A stretch of DNA of 12,713 bases from Cruorifilaria tuberocauda (GCA_013365365.1 JABVXU010000990.1:1-12713); one strand, 5' to 3'. Shown: positions 1 to 8,854, numbered from the stretch's first letter. Made by a program: numbers and translations. Notes: a model not told the origin generated them from the letters alone.

Positions 1-1105
1 ATAAACTTTTTCATTAAATAATAAAGCTTGCATGCATTATCTATCTAAAATACATTCAAAAAAAAAAGATTCATATAATAATAAAGTAATTACATGCAAA
101 ATTAAAATTTTGGGAAATTTGAAATAAAATTGCACAGGTATAATTCAAAGAGAAACAATCAATAACTTAAAAAAATCAAACATTAATAAGTAATAATCCT
201 TCCTACCTGACGGCTAAATCCTAAACAGAAAATTAAAATATATAGCAAATATGTAGCAAACTCATAAAGCATCAAAAATTTATCAGGATTTAAAGAAATT
301 AAATTTTAAGAATTTTAAAAAAGCATTAAAATAAAATAAGATACCTATAGAAAGCTAACTAATCAAAACTCGGAAGCATTAAAAATCCCAAAACAAAACT
401 ATCCATAAAAATAAACAAATAAATTTAAAAAGATTAACAGAAACACCTGTCAAAGATAAAAAAGCAAGACTAATCAATCAATAAAAGACTTTTAAGGATA
501 AAAAACAAAATTTAAATTTAAATTTGAAAGGTCTAGGAAAAAAACAACAGCTAAAGTGCAATCAAAAAAACATAATAATACAAAAAAACATAAAGAAAAC
601 AAGCAAAACTAAGAATTGAAAAAGATGACAGAAAAACAAGGAAAGACAAAACAAATTGCCATATCGCTTAATTACAAATTAAAAATTTTTAATTGAAAAA
701 AATAAAAAACAATTAGCAAAGATGGAATTCTAAGAAAAAAATGAAAAACAATAAAAACCGTAATTATGATTGTTGAAAAATAAAAAAATAATCGATCACC
801 AAAAATACAAAAGATATGGGAAATGAAAAAACAAATTAAAATTATTAAAATAAATTAATTAAAATATTTAAATGAAACTAAAAATTATGGGAAATTCCTA
901 AAAATTTGAAAGAACCTCTTCTAAGAAAGTTCGAAAAAGTTTCTCAAAATTTTCCGAAATTCATCAAAACAATTTTGTATCATTACTATTATCTAATGAA
1001 AATCATAAAAATAAAATATAAAAATCAATAAAAACCAAATAAAATGATTAAAATGATTGAACACAAATTAGATAATTCATCAATCAAAAGATAAGCTGGA
1101 ACCTT
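1..1105. other. A-rich stretch without a supported gene
   Basis: The + strand is dominated by A, with many A-runs, much more A than T, and few G or C. No frame on either strand looks coding. Isolated splice-like signals occur on the minus strand; the best is an acceptor/donor pair around 207-220 that would bound a 14-base microexon. I see no RNA gene or mobile element. Confidence 0.6.
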
Positions 1106-1181
1106 TTAAAAATTTTCAATCGTTATTAAATATGAGCCTAGGAATAAAAAGTATCTTCTACTGTCGTCATATTTCTTAAGG
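1106..1181 (-). other. Possible terminal exon (low confidence)
   Basis: On the minus strand an acceptor reading CTGTCTTAG is followed by 24 open codons (start LKKYDDSRRYF) and a TAA. Its phase would match the fully open frame of the block at 2989-3089, across a roughly 1.8 kb intron. The patch is slightly richer in G and C than its surroundings. A short frame like this is easily found by chance. Confidence 0.15.
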
Positions 1182-1193
1182 CTAAGACAGGTT

Positions 1194-1303
1194 GTTATGT
1201 TATACCTAAGTATAACATAACATGAATAAACATTCAGTTTGAATGTTTATTTACTGATTACTTATTAGATTACTTAAGCTAGTTTAAAACTAACTTAAGT
1301 AAT
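1194..1303. repeat. Three consecutive perfect or near-perfect hairpins
   Basis: Hairpin 1 pairs 1194-1204 with 1211-1221 (11 of 11, six-base loop). Hairpin 2 pairs 1225-1235 with 1241-1251 (11 of 11, five-base loop). Hairpin 3 pairs 1269-1285 with 1287-1303 (16 of 17, arms meeting almost directly). Three strong stems in 110 bases is more than AT-rich DNA should give by chance. They could be a structured RNA, a cruciform-forming site or the remains of foldback elements. Confidence 0.6.
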
Positions 1304-1544
1304 ATTAAAACCTAATTAATTAGTATTAAAACAAAACTAAAAAATAATTAAAAAACATTGATGTTCATATTAAAGTAACATTTAACAGGTAAATGCTAAA
1401 GGTAGTAAAAAGTTAGACAATCTGTAAACAGAAAAGAAATAATAGTAATCAATAAAAATGAAAAAACCATTAATGATACTGAACAATAGAAGTAACATTA
1501 ATCGAAAGTATTAAAAATACTGAATTAATAACAATTTTACTTTT

Positions 1545-2915
1545 AACAATATAAAAAGTGAATAAATTATAGCAATGAGCTTTCAATTAAATAAATAGAA
1601 AGAACGAAACTGAATTCGAAATGGTTCAGTAATTAATTTCTACTTATTAAAAATAGATACTTTGGCAGTCAAAAAAAAAATTTCCTCCTGCAAAAGTTTT
1701 CTTCGATTAGAGCAAATAAATATAAAAATAGCTGCAAAATCTTTTAAACTTTTCTGTCTCGAATTCCAAATTTTGAATTCAGCTTCATTATTTAAAGTTA
1801 TTTAAATAACGAAAAAAAATTTTTTTTTGTTTTATATCTTTTATTTTTTTTTGTTTTTTATCTTTTATTATTTTTTTTATTTTTTAAAAATTTTTTTTTG
1901 ATTTTTTTCACTTTTTTGAATTTTTTTTTGATTTTTTTTATTATTTGAATTTTTTTTTGGTTTTTATATTTTTTGATCAAAAATAAAAATGTTAAAAAAA
2001 ACAACAGGAACAAATTAAAAAAACAAAACACCATAAGAAAATATAGCAATATGAATTATCAGATCATTTTTACTACTATATGCAAATGATTTAAGTGAAA
2101 TTAATTTCTCAGTACACTTTGAACTTTACTAAGGACTTTGAATTTTGAACTTTTAAATAAAATATCTCTAAGGAATAAACCAGAAGGCTCTTGCTATGAT
2201 TTTCTGTGATCACTTAATCATTTGAAAATTTGATAATTCATTTGCTTAATTAATAACAAAGAAAAAAATATATAAAAAGTAAATAAATAACAACATTGAA
2301 CTTTCAGGCAAAAAAAAGTAAGAAAAAGGAAACTGAATTTAAAATAATTTTATTATTAATTTTCAGTCATTGAGAAAAGAATACATTTTAGAAGAATCAA
2401 AAGAGAAAACTTTCCTTCTATAAATGTTTTCATTTTGGTAATAACAAGATAAGACTGATTTCTAACATTTTTAAAAAATATAAAGCAGCTGTAAAATCTC
2501 TAAAGTTTAACTCTCCCTCTTTATTTCAGCTTCCTTTTTCTTTTTAAAGTTATTTAAACGAATAAAAAATTTTTTTTTTCAATTTTTTTGATTTTTTTGA
2601 TCAAAAATAAAAGTGTTAGAAAAAGAACATTAAAAATTCAAAATCAAAAACCAGAGGAAAATAAAACAATTGAATTATCAAATTACTTTTAACATATCCA
2701 AATGATTCCAGTAAGATAAAATTACTCTCAGATTTCTTAAATAAAGGTCAAAGTATTTGAAATTTAACGTAGTAAAATTATGTTCATGAGAAATGAACAA
2801 GAAATTCAATACATCAAAACTTTCATTATAACTTCTCGAAATAGTTGAATCATTTGTTAATGATTGATAATTCAATTGTTCAATTAATACAAAACAAACA
2901 ACAAATCAAAAATGA
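1545..2915. repeat. Diverged tandem duplication, two copies of about 0.65-0.75 kb
   Basis: Landmarks recur in the same order in two blocks: ataaaaagt (1551, 2272), agctg followed by aaaatc (1730, 2487), a T-run then gatcaaaaataaaa (1975, 2599), gaattatca or gaattatcag (2053, 2672), and gataattca (2232, 2865). The offset changes from about 720-757 to about 620-633 across the T-rich array, because the first copy has an expanded array there. Neither copy is coding. It lies just downstream of the zinc-finger gene. Confidence 0.6.
1812..1980. repeat. T-rich minisatellite
   Basis: Long T-runs broken by single G, A or C include at least three units of the form aa-T9-g followed by a second T-run, starting near 1890, 1920 and 1949 (period about 29-30). 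The lysine-rich frame on the opposite strand here is a product of this array. The matching place in the second duplicate (about 2567-2600) has a much shorter T-run. Confidence 0.65.
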
Positions 2916-3079
2916 AAGTAAAAAAAAACATCGGGAATCGGGATCCTTCCGGTTAGTTGGCAGTCAGTCAGAAAGTAAGTAAAGTTACCTGAGGGAAGAG
3001 ACGTTAGGGCGAGGCTTGAGACCACTGATCCATGCGTATCTTCTCCTTTCAATGCCGGTACAGGTGGAGTCTTCCTCAT
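2906..3079 (-). CDS. Possible 57-residue open frame after the tandem stop codons
   Basis: The frame starts at the ATG directly after the two stop codons that close the zinc-finger frame (TGATGAATG). It reads MRKTPPVPALKG at the start and runs 57 residues to a TGA. It covers the whole GC-rich block down to about 2935, including bases beyond the exon 6 donor. No family is recognised. It could be coding sequence cut off by a frame change, a retained intron form, or chance. Confidence 0.2.
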   Translation of the reverse strand: MRKTPPVPALKGEDTHGSVVSSLALTSLPSGNFTYFLTDCQLTGRIPIPDVFFYFHF

Positions 3080-3089
3080 TCATCAGCAT
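2989..3089 (-). other. GC-rich sixth exon, frame uncertain
   Basis: A TTATTTCAG acceptor precedes it and a CAG|GTAACT donor ends it, so splicing of this block is likely. Its composition is exon-like, but the frame entering from exon 5 reads one codon and then two stops. From its first base a different frame is open for all 33 codons, beginning MLMNEED. The frame that hits the stops reopens at an ATG at 3079 and continues past the donor. It could be a mostly non-coding last exon, an alternative start, or evidence of a frame change relative to exon 5. Confidence 0.5.
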
Positions 3090-4722
3090 CTGAAATAAAA
3101 AGGAAAAGTTGACAGAATGAATTTAATTTTTTTTTTAATTAGTAAATTAACCCTTAAATTAATTAATTAATCGATATTTAAGATAAAATTGAAAGTTCAC
3201 CTATTAGGAGTGTAAAAATTCGCCGCCTCTTCCGATCTATCTGCCAATTCGAGCCGCCTCCGTTTTGCGGCTCTTTCGTCCATAACCGCCTTGGCGGCTT
3301 TGGGACACCATTCCGCTCTATGCAACTCCATCCTGGCTGCTGTAACCTCAACAGAACAGCCGTCCGGCATTTTTATAAAGTGGCCACACTTGTGGCAAAA
3401 ACCTGAAATAAATTCATTGTATTAAAATTGGCTGCATTTATTTCAGTCGACGTTATTATCAGAAAAAAATTCAATTGAGAAAAAAATCATTCGGGATTTA
3501 AGTGATACTAGGAAAGTTAACACTTACCGTTATGCGCATGCATCTTCGTAGCATGAATCCTCCATCCCTTTAGGCTTCCGAATTTCTTCGGACACATACT
3601 ACACTCTGAAAAAAACGAAATGTATTATTACACATTTCTAAATTCATAAAACTATTTGTAAAATTTCAAAACAAATTAAAATTTACCTATTTCCGTTGAC
3701 CCTTCAGTCCTTGTCACTCTGTATGGGTCGTTAGCCGGTTCGATCATCAACTTCCTATATTTTGTCGGTAAATCTCCCACTTCCGGCAAGTGGAACGATT
3801 CCGGACTCGTTCGAGTCCGTTTGCGTCCCTCCACATGTATCACTGGGACCCGAATTGTTCGCGAGCGTCTGAAAAAATAAATGATTTATTTTTTCAAACT
3901 TGTTACGTACCTCTATTTTGTTCATTAATTTAAAGTGACTCAGATTTTATGTAATCAGTAATCAGTTAATTTAACATTCCCGCAGGTAAAGTACTCACAC
4001 TTTTTTATCATATTTACACAAAAAAATAAAAAAATACAAAATAGAAAAACAATGAAAAAATAAACTTACAGCGCGATCTCCCTCATCTCAATCCTTCGGC
4101 GTTCCCGAACAATCGCGGGCGCCATCTCCTCAGTCTCGTTCTCCTCATCCTGAACCAATGCTGGCATTGGTTCTTCCACTTCCTCCTCTTCATGCAGGAG
4201 TCCTTCCTGTTCCGGAATTTCACCGGAAACTTCGCCAGATGGCGGAATCGCGCCATCGCTCTTGTGAGCCTCGCGCTCACTTCCCTCAAGCCTCGCGGTC
4301 AGTGTATTAATCTAAAGAAATAGATTAACTAACGTGAATCTTCATCCTGATCATAAGATAAAAGTAAATTTATACTAATCGTAATCATGAATACGACATT
4401 GGTAGCTTAGTTACAAATCTGTCAGACATAGCCATTTCATTCCACAAAATCAAGCCTTCCTGAATTTATTTTGCTAAAAATGATGGCAATGATTTGCAGC
4501 TTTAGTCATACCATAATGGAAAGTTAATTTAGGGTGTGAAAGTGTAAGTTAAAGTAAAGGTTAAAAGTTAAAAAAGCTAAAAAAACTTACAATGTTCGCC
4601 GCGTTCCTCAAGTATACTTCCAATGCTTGGAAGTATAGCGGCTTCTCTTCCCTCAAGTAGTTCTTCAAATCTACCAAGGTTGGTAGATGCGGGCCAAAAA
4701 CTGCTGCGGAGTCGTGTGCCAT
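3083..4722 (-). CDS. Spliced gene for a two-zinc-finger protein (about 280 aa)
   Basis: Six exons join in phase: 4722-4591, 4311-4070, 3868-3687, 3605-3528, 3402-3201 and 3089-3083. All five introns (279, 201, 81, 125 and 111 bases) begin GT and end T-rich plus AG. The 281 codons include the stop. Residues 1-44 form a short leucine-rich N-terminus beginning MAHDS. Residues 45-125 are acidic, with a glutamate run near 85-91. Residues 126-185 contain a basic GRKRTRT patch. Residues 187-208 are a C2H2 finger (C187, C190, F194, W200, H203, H208; C-x2-C-x12-H-x4-H). Residues 214-244 hold C214, C217, H239 and C244, a likely C2HC finger. A charged helix with KRRR near 258 follows and could act as a nuclear signal. 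I infer a nuclear DNA- or RNA-binding protein. I do not recognise a specific ortholog; paired N-terminal fingers also occur in R2/NeSL-type retrotransposon proteins, so a retroelement origin is possible. The weak point is the last junction, where the frame closes after two codons. Confidence 0.8.
3201..3402 (-). CDS. Zinc-finger gene, exon 5 (second finger and basic helix)
   Basis: This 202-base exon starts with FCHKCGHF, so C214-x2-C217 is followed 22 residues later by H239-x4-C244. The wide gap contains C227, which could be an alternative ligand. After C244 comes an alanine-, arginine- and glutamate-rich helical stretch with KRRRLE, then NFYTPN. The acceptor is TTATTTCAG and the donor is GTGAAC, the weakest donor of the gene. 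The exon ends two bases into a codon. Confidence 0.8.
3528..3605 (-). CDS. Zinc-finger gene, exon 4 (C2H2 finger)
   Basis: This 78-base exon encodes almost exactly one zinc finger. The order is C-S-M-C, a hydrophobic F, a W in the usual leucine position, then H-x4-H. The spacing C-x2-C-x12-H-x4-H matches the classical C2H2 class. Both splice sites are strong (TTTTTTCAG acceptor, GTAAG donor), and a single finger in its own exon fits ordinary domain structure. Confidence 0.85.
3687..3868 (-). CDS. Zinc-finger gene, exon 3 (basic linker)
   Basis: This 182-base exon completes L125 and encodes residues 126-185, ending one base into codon 186. It is arginine-rich at the start (RSRTIR, GRKRTRT) and becomes mixed and proline-containing before the first finger. 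The acceptor is TTTTTTCAG and the donor GTAAA. Confidence 0.8.
4070..4311 (-). CDS. Zinc-finger gene, exon 2 (acidic linker)
   Basis: This 242-base exon encodes residues 45-124 and ends two bases into the codon for L125. It is rich in glutamate, proline and serine and has no cysteines, which suggests a disordered linker. It ends in an arginine/glutamate-rich stretch (RERRRIEMREI). The acceptor reads TTTCTTTAG and the donor GTAAG. A second open frame on the same strand (4083-4289) is arginine-rich and is a shadow of this exon. Confidence 0.8.
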
Positions 4723-4724
4723 CA
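4591..4724 (-). CDS. Zinc-finger gene, exon 1 (start codon at 4722)
   Basis: The exon follows a T-rich acceptor ending TAG and has only two bases before ATG. It encodes 44 residues and ends exactly on a codon boundary at a GTAAG donor. I chose this ATG because it is the first codon after the acceptor and the frame stays open to the donor. An upstream coding exon is not excluded, since the two leading bases could complete a split codon. Confidence 0.75.
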
Positions 4725-4736
4725 CTAGAAAAAAAC
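4725..4736 (-). promoter_or_regulatory. Candidate trans-splice acceptor
   Basis: A run of T followed by CTAG sits 2 bases before the ATG of the zinc-finger gene. In nematodes such an acceptor close to the start codon is usually where a spliced leader is added and the outron removed. An ordinary cis-splice from a distant 5' exon would look the same. No spliced-leader RNA gene is seen in the window. Confidence 0.35.
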
Positions 4737-4791
4737 AATGAATAGTGTTTTAAAACAAATTCAAAAGGAACGAATTAAAACGTTTACATGT

Positions 4792-4797
4792 CACGTG
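4792..4797. promoter_or_regulatory. E-box-like CACGTG
   Basis: A palindromic CACGTG lies 70 bases upstream of the zinc-finger start codon, in AT-rich DNA where six GC-containing bases stand out. It could be a bHLH binding site, but a single hexamer is weak evidence. Confidence 0.2.
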
Positions 4798-4968
4798 CGT
4801 AAAAAAACAAACAATAGAATACAGTTATTAACGTGGAGTAGCCATTTTAGCAAGTTATAGCAAAACATTCAGAAAAACTACAGCAAAAACTTAAACTAAA
4901 TATACAATAAATTGAAATAGCAGTAAAACTTCCTCCTTATCCGTTAGTAGTAATCTTTCTCATATAAA

Positions 4969-5017
4969 CTACCGGTAAACTTTCCGACGGTAGGATATGT
5001 TTACCGAGAAAACTCGG
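4969..5017. repeat. Cluster of overlapping inverted repeats
   Basis: Three perfect stems overlap. They are ctaccg (4969-4974) with cggtag (4988-4993), cggtaaac (4973-4980) with gtttaccg (4999-5006), and ccgag (5004-5008) with ctcgg (5013-5017) around AAAA. The first two are mutually exclusive, so the sequence could switch between folds. The stems contain most of the local G and C. Confidence 0.55.
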
Positions 5018-5839
5018 AAAAGCTTTGTAATATGAAATTATTCTTACATAATTGATACTTAAGAAATTGTTATCAAAAAGAAATTTTAAAATTAATATCT
5101 TATCAAATTGACTAATCAACATTCTCGTATTGATATTTTTATTGATAAATAATAAAAGAATTATAATTTTATATTATTTTTGCATTCCAAAAAGACCTTA
5201 TAATATAAAATTATTTACTAAATTATTCATATTTACATAATTGGTAATTATGATAATTTTAAATTTAAGTTTTTTTGCAACAAGTAAGTTAGACATTTCA
5301 TTCTATCACTTAAATATATATATATGCGCAAAATTTTTAGCCTAAATCTGTAAGTTTTGATAGATTTAAAAAATTATTTGCTCTGTATTAGGTTAATTAG
5401 ACGCTGTTAAAAATATTTAATTTAGAACAACAAACCGGAATAAAATTATTTCAAACTTCAAAGAGGAGAATTACAGTGAAAATTTTTTTAATTAAATTTA
5501 AATTAATTAAATTAAAATTTTTGCTTCAATGAATAAAGTTGTTCAGTTAATTTTATTGCTTAAAAAATGTGAGAATTAGTCAACTGCTTGACTAGTTAAT
5601 TAGATGCTATTTAATTAAATTTAACTAAAGCTACAGCGTAAAATGTAAATCACCTGAGATATATCAAGAAGTTTTTAAAGAAATGATGAAATCGAGAGAA
5701 GAAAAAGAACGAAAGTTTTAGGAAATTCTTATGATATCAAGAAGATTAATGGAAATCTAAGTAAATAGAAAATTCGAAGAATTCAAAAAACATTTTTAAA
5801 AATTCAAATGAGTTAAAATTATTTGCAATTCTAAAGTAA

Positions 5840-6076
5840 TCAAAACTATTCCGAGAATTACTAAATTCCAAATACTCAACAATTCATTCGAAAACAAGAG
5901 AATTCACAAAGAAGGAACTAAGGAAAACTCCCAGTAGACTTGGAGTGGCAAGAATTGGGCTCATTGTGCCAGATTACTCTTACCGTCGATCAAAAAGTAA
6001 TTTGTCCCTCCAAGAAAGAAGCTTCGAGATCAATGTCTTCTTCATGTCTAGTGCTATTTCCACCTTTTGTCTTTAA
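5840..6076 (+). pseudogene. Open 78-codon stretch, probable gene or repeat remnant
   Basis: After a TAA the frame is open for 78 codons to a TAA. It lacks an early ATG but looks protein-like from about codon 30 (TPSRLGVARIGLIVPDYSYR). A second + frame (about 5922-6101) is also open and ends at a strong GAA|GTAAGTG donor, and the minus strand is open over 5998-6117. With all these frames open I cannot say which, if any, codes. The second half belongs to a unit repeated at 6256-6351, which supports a decayed repeated element. Confidence 0.25.
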
Positions 6077-6351
6077 CATTTTCCACTGTCTTCTTCTTGA
6101 AGTAAGTGATCGTTACCTAACTATTGGATTATTAATTTTCCACCTGACCTACCTACCGTCCATCTGAACGATCACTGCTCTCTTTCACTTCTCAATCATG
6201 CCCTACTTGTATAATATCTGTAACACTGCTATCATATCATGATGATTACTTTGTGCTCTTACTGTTCCATCCAAAGATGGAAGTTTCGAGATGCTTCTAG
6301 GAAATCTTTACCATATCTGCCACGATTTTTACTCTTTTTGTCTTTAACATC
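5977..6351. repeat. Two diverged copies of a roughly 100-base unit
   Basis: Copy one (5977-6081) and copy two (6256-6351) share, in order, ctcttac, a block with tccaa...gaagNttcgagat, and ttttgtctttaacat. On the + strand both copies can be read in one frame as SFE(I/M) through FCL and a stop. On the minus strand both start MLKTK. Copy two has stops in the minus frame. Between the copies lies an inverted repeat, agtgatcgtt (6105-6114) with aacgatcact (6167-6176). I read this as an old duplicated element whose coding strand is uncertain. Confidence 0.45.
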
Positions 6352-6578
6352 TTCTATTTCCCTCTCTCATGCATCTTGCAAAACTTTTTGTCGACTTTTA
6401 TTAATATATGGCACATAGTATATAGTATATAATACTTCTTGATCCGTGATAAGTCCATAATTTAAATGTAAATTTTTTATAATTCAATGTAATCATTGAA
6501 AATAGTTGAAATTCATAGCAGGATAATAGTAATAACTTTTATTCGTTCTTCATACTTTGTAAATTGCAATACTTGCAG

Positions 6579-6639
6579 GTATGCTAACTTGCATGAATAT
6601 CAGGATGAAATAGAGGTGGAAAATCACGAAGTGAAATAA
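6579..6639 (+). other. Possible terminal exon (19 codons)
   Basis: An acceptor reading ACTTGCAG is followed by a split codon and 19 protein-like codons (YANLHEYQDEIEVENHEVK), then TAA. An AATAAA lies at 6782-6787, 143 bases downstream. No upstream exon with the required phase and a convincing frame was found. If real, it would belong to a + strand gene whose other exons may include the 5.9-6.1 kb patch. Confidence 0.25.
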
Positions 6640-8451
6640 CGAATCATTCCGATAAATTTTGGAAAGCTATTACTATTATTGACAGATTACCTTTGTTTAT
6701 AGTATTTTCGCTTAAATGAAATTCATGTAATTAAAGCATTCTGTCTTTTATCAGTTGCGGTAGACAGTAAGTTTGGATGTTAATAAACTTTTGACTTTAA
6801 TTTATTCGTGAAAAAATTTCAACAAATGCATATTTTTAGGTAAGTTACATGTAAACTTAAGTCTTCCTTCTTACTCTTGCCCTTTTTTTCCGGATTTTTT
6901 CTCATTAATATTTCAATCTCGAATTCACGAGGTAATAATCGAATCGAAAATATTTTTTTGCTTATCACATCGCCAAAATTTGTTTTTGTTACAATGATGG
7001 AATAAATACGAATAGTTTAGGTTAGTGTATTTTCTTTTTTTGTTCATTGAAAAATACGTCATCTTATGAATGATATCCAAATTAATTTACAAATGAAATA
7101 TTTTAATCCATATCAGTAGATTTTTCGAATGTCAAAATTGGAACAATCGAGTATAATTCATTAGTTAAACCAAGTATTGCAAAGTTATTGTAAATTTATA
7201 ATTTGTAACAATTGATTGTAATTTATAATACGTAATAAGTTAAATGTGTGATAAGTTATTGTAAAAAAGTATTATAAACTTTTCTATTTTATAACATACT
7301 AGTGATTAAAATATTATCATTATCAGCATGTATAATAATATGATAATTGTTTGTAGTGGAAAATAAGTGCTAAATAAAATATTCATGATTGAATTTTGCA
7401 CCAAAAAAATTTTTAACCAAATTTTTGAACCGAAAAAAATGCATGTAATACAATATTTATTCAATAAGTAAGCTATAAGAGATTCGGAAAATAAACAAAC
7501 AATCAATTCTAATATAAGAATAATTCATTTATTCGAATCATATTGCTATTAAGAGCTGAAAGTTAACAGTAAAAATTTGATTTTTTTTTCAATCGATAAA
7601 TCATTGGGATTGAAGAAGCAGGAAGAAGTTCATGAGACATTATAAATGCTTGTAATATATTTAATAGCTTACTTAAAATCAAAAATAAATTTCAGATTGT
7701 TAAATTTTCAAAAAATTTCATAAATTGGATACTCTTCAGTAAATATGAGAGCAATTAATTACCTATCAATAAATTAGACGTTTTTACACGTTAAATTTTT
7801 ACACGGAATTTTTAGAGGAAGAAAATAGTTTGAAGAATCCGAAGTAATAAATGTTAAATTCTCATGTATAATTCGAAAAAGAATTAATCGAACGTAAACT
7901 GAACATTAATAAAATTGCAGTAACAATAACAATATTTTATGACAATAAGGAATATATTTGTAATTAATATTACTATAAAAATTTCACTAAATGTTTCAGT
8001 AAATACAATTAAAAATAACTGTAATACAACTATTTAAAGATATAACAAATATTATTAGAAATATTTTCAAAATTCAAAAAGTGGAAACAAAAAATGATTA
8101 CTGTCAGTTCTTTTTTTCAAACTATCTGTACAAAAGTTAACAGTTAAATAATTTGAACAATGAAGTAATAAATTGCTAATAATTATAGCTAACTAAACAG
8201 TTATCACTGATCAGCAACAAATCGAAGTGTTCGTTATCCAAGTATAACTTATCAAATAATCAAATAACTTTAAACTACGATATGCTAACTTTCAAAAAGA
8301 AAAAATTTAACTTATGCTAAATTATTGATCAATCGATCAATGGAAACTGATATAATAATATATCCAAGCAAATGGGCAAACTTTGTTATCAGCATTTTAA
8401 AAGTTATTTCAAATTTGCATTCTCGTCAAACAACGTCAAATTCTCGTTTTT
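6640..8451. other. Long AT-rich stretch without a supported gene
   Basis: I see no exon pair, RNA gene or transposon end here. Local features are minor: repeats of ttgtaatttataat and agttattgtaaa near 7180-7270, and a 7-base stem, attgatc/gatcaat, at 8324-8341. The longest frame (minus, 7306-7506) is hydrophobic, has no splice support and is best explained by chance. Confidence 0.6.
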
Positions 8452-8607
8452 TTATGATCGAACAAGCTGATCATCTGTTTTATTGAAAAGAAGTGCTTTG
8501 TATTTCAATGCGTGAGATAGTTTCGATTCTGAGAGCTTAAAATCGATGAAATATTTTCTTTCAAACCTAAAATAACTAACAGCCAAAATATGTTCATTCA
8601 ATATCAT
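8452..8607 (-). CDS. Unsupported 51-residue open frame
   Basis: A complete ATG-to-TAA frame (start MILNEHILAVSYFRF) lies in a slightly GC-richer patch. It has no recognised motif, no signal peptide and no splice context. Frames of this length are expected by chance here, so it is listed only as a candidate. Confidence 0.12.
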   Translation of the reverse strand: MILNEHILAVSYFRFERKYFIDFKLSESKLSHALKYKALLFNKTDDQLVRS

Positions 8608-8854
8608 TTTCTAAAAATATATTTAATGAATAGCTGCAAGAAAATTTTTTCAATTTCTTTGTTTATGAGAGTAAGTTTTTCATTGCTTATCATTTTCATG
8701 CTAATTATACAGAAATGTCCAGAAATTTTGTATAAAATACGATTAAGTAAAACCTACACCTAATATTGATTAAGTTAAAAAATAATTAAATTAAAAAAAA
8801 GTTATGAAACATATACTTCTTTGATAAAACACTTTTCATCTTTTGTAGTTTGGC

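Larger units (their letters stand above)
4738..5839. other. AT-rich upstream region, no supported gene
   Basis: This region lies upstream of the zinc-finger gene and would hold its promoter or outron. It contains the inverted-repeat cluster at 4969-5017, a short (at)n tract near 5315-5325, an imperfect A/T palindrome near 5476-5522, a 7-base stem at about 5577-5594, and two related segments beginning gttaattaga (about 5391 and 5596). A purine-rich + strand frame ending at 5721 looks glutamate/lysine-rich, but purine bias alone explains that. Confidence 0.5.

Noticed and set aside
1858..2049. Lysine- and phenylalanine-rich minus-strand frame
   Set aside because: It is produced by the T-rich minisatellite and has no other support.
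4083..4289. Arginine-rich 68-residue open frame on the minus strand
   Set aside because: It lies inside exon 2 of the zinc-finger gene in another frame and ignores good splice sites, so it is a shadow.
4937..5122. 61-residue minus-strand frame upstream of the zinc-finger gene
   Set aside because: Its best-looking part is the inverted-repeat cluster. A GTAAAC at 4999 could act as a phase-1 donor into exon 1, but no acceptor for such an exon is convincing.
8160..8320. + strand open stretch of about 43 codons after an AACAG acceptor-like site
   Set aside because: It is composed mostly of K, N, L and S as expected from random AT-rich DNA, with no start or partner exon.
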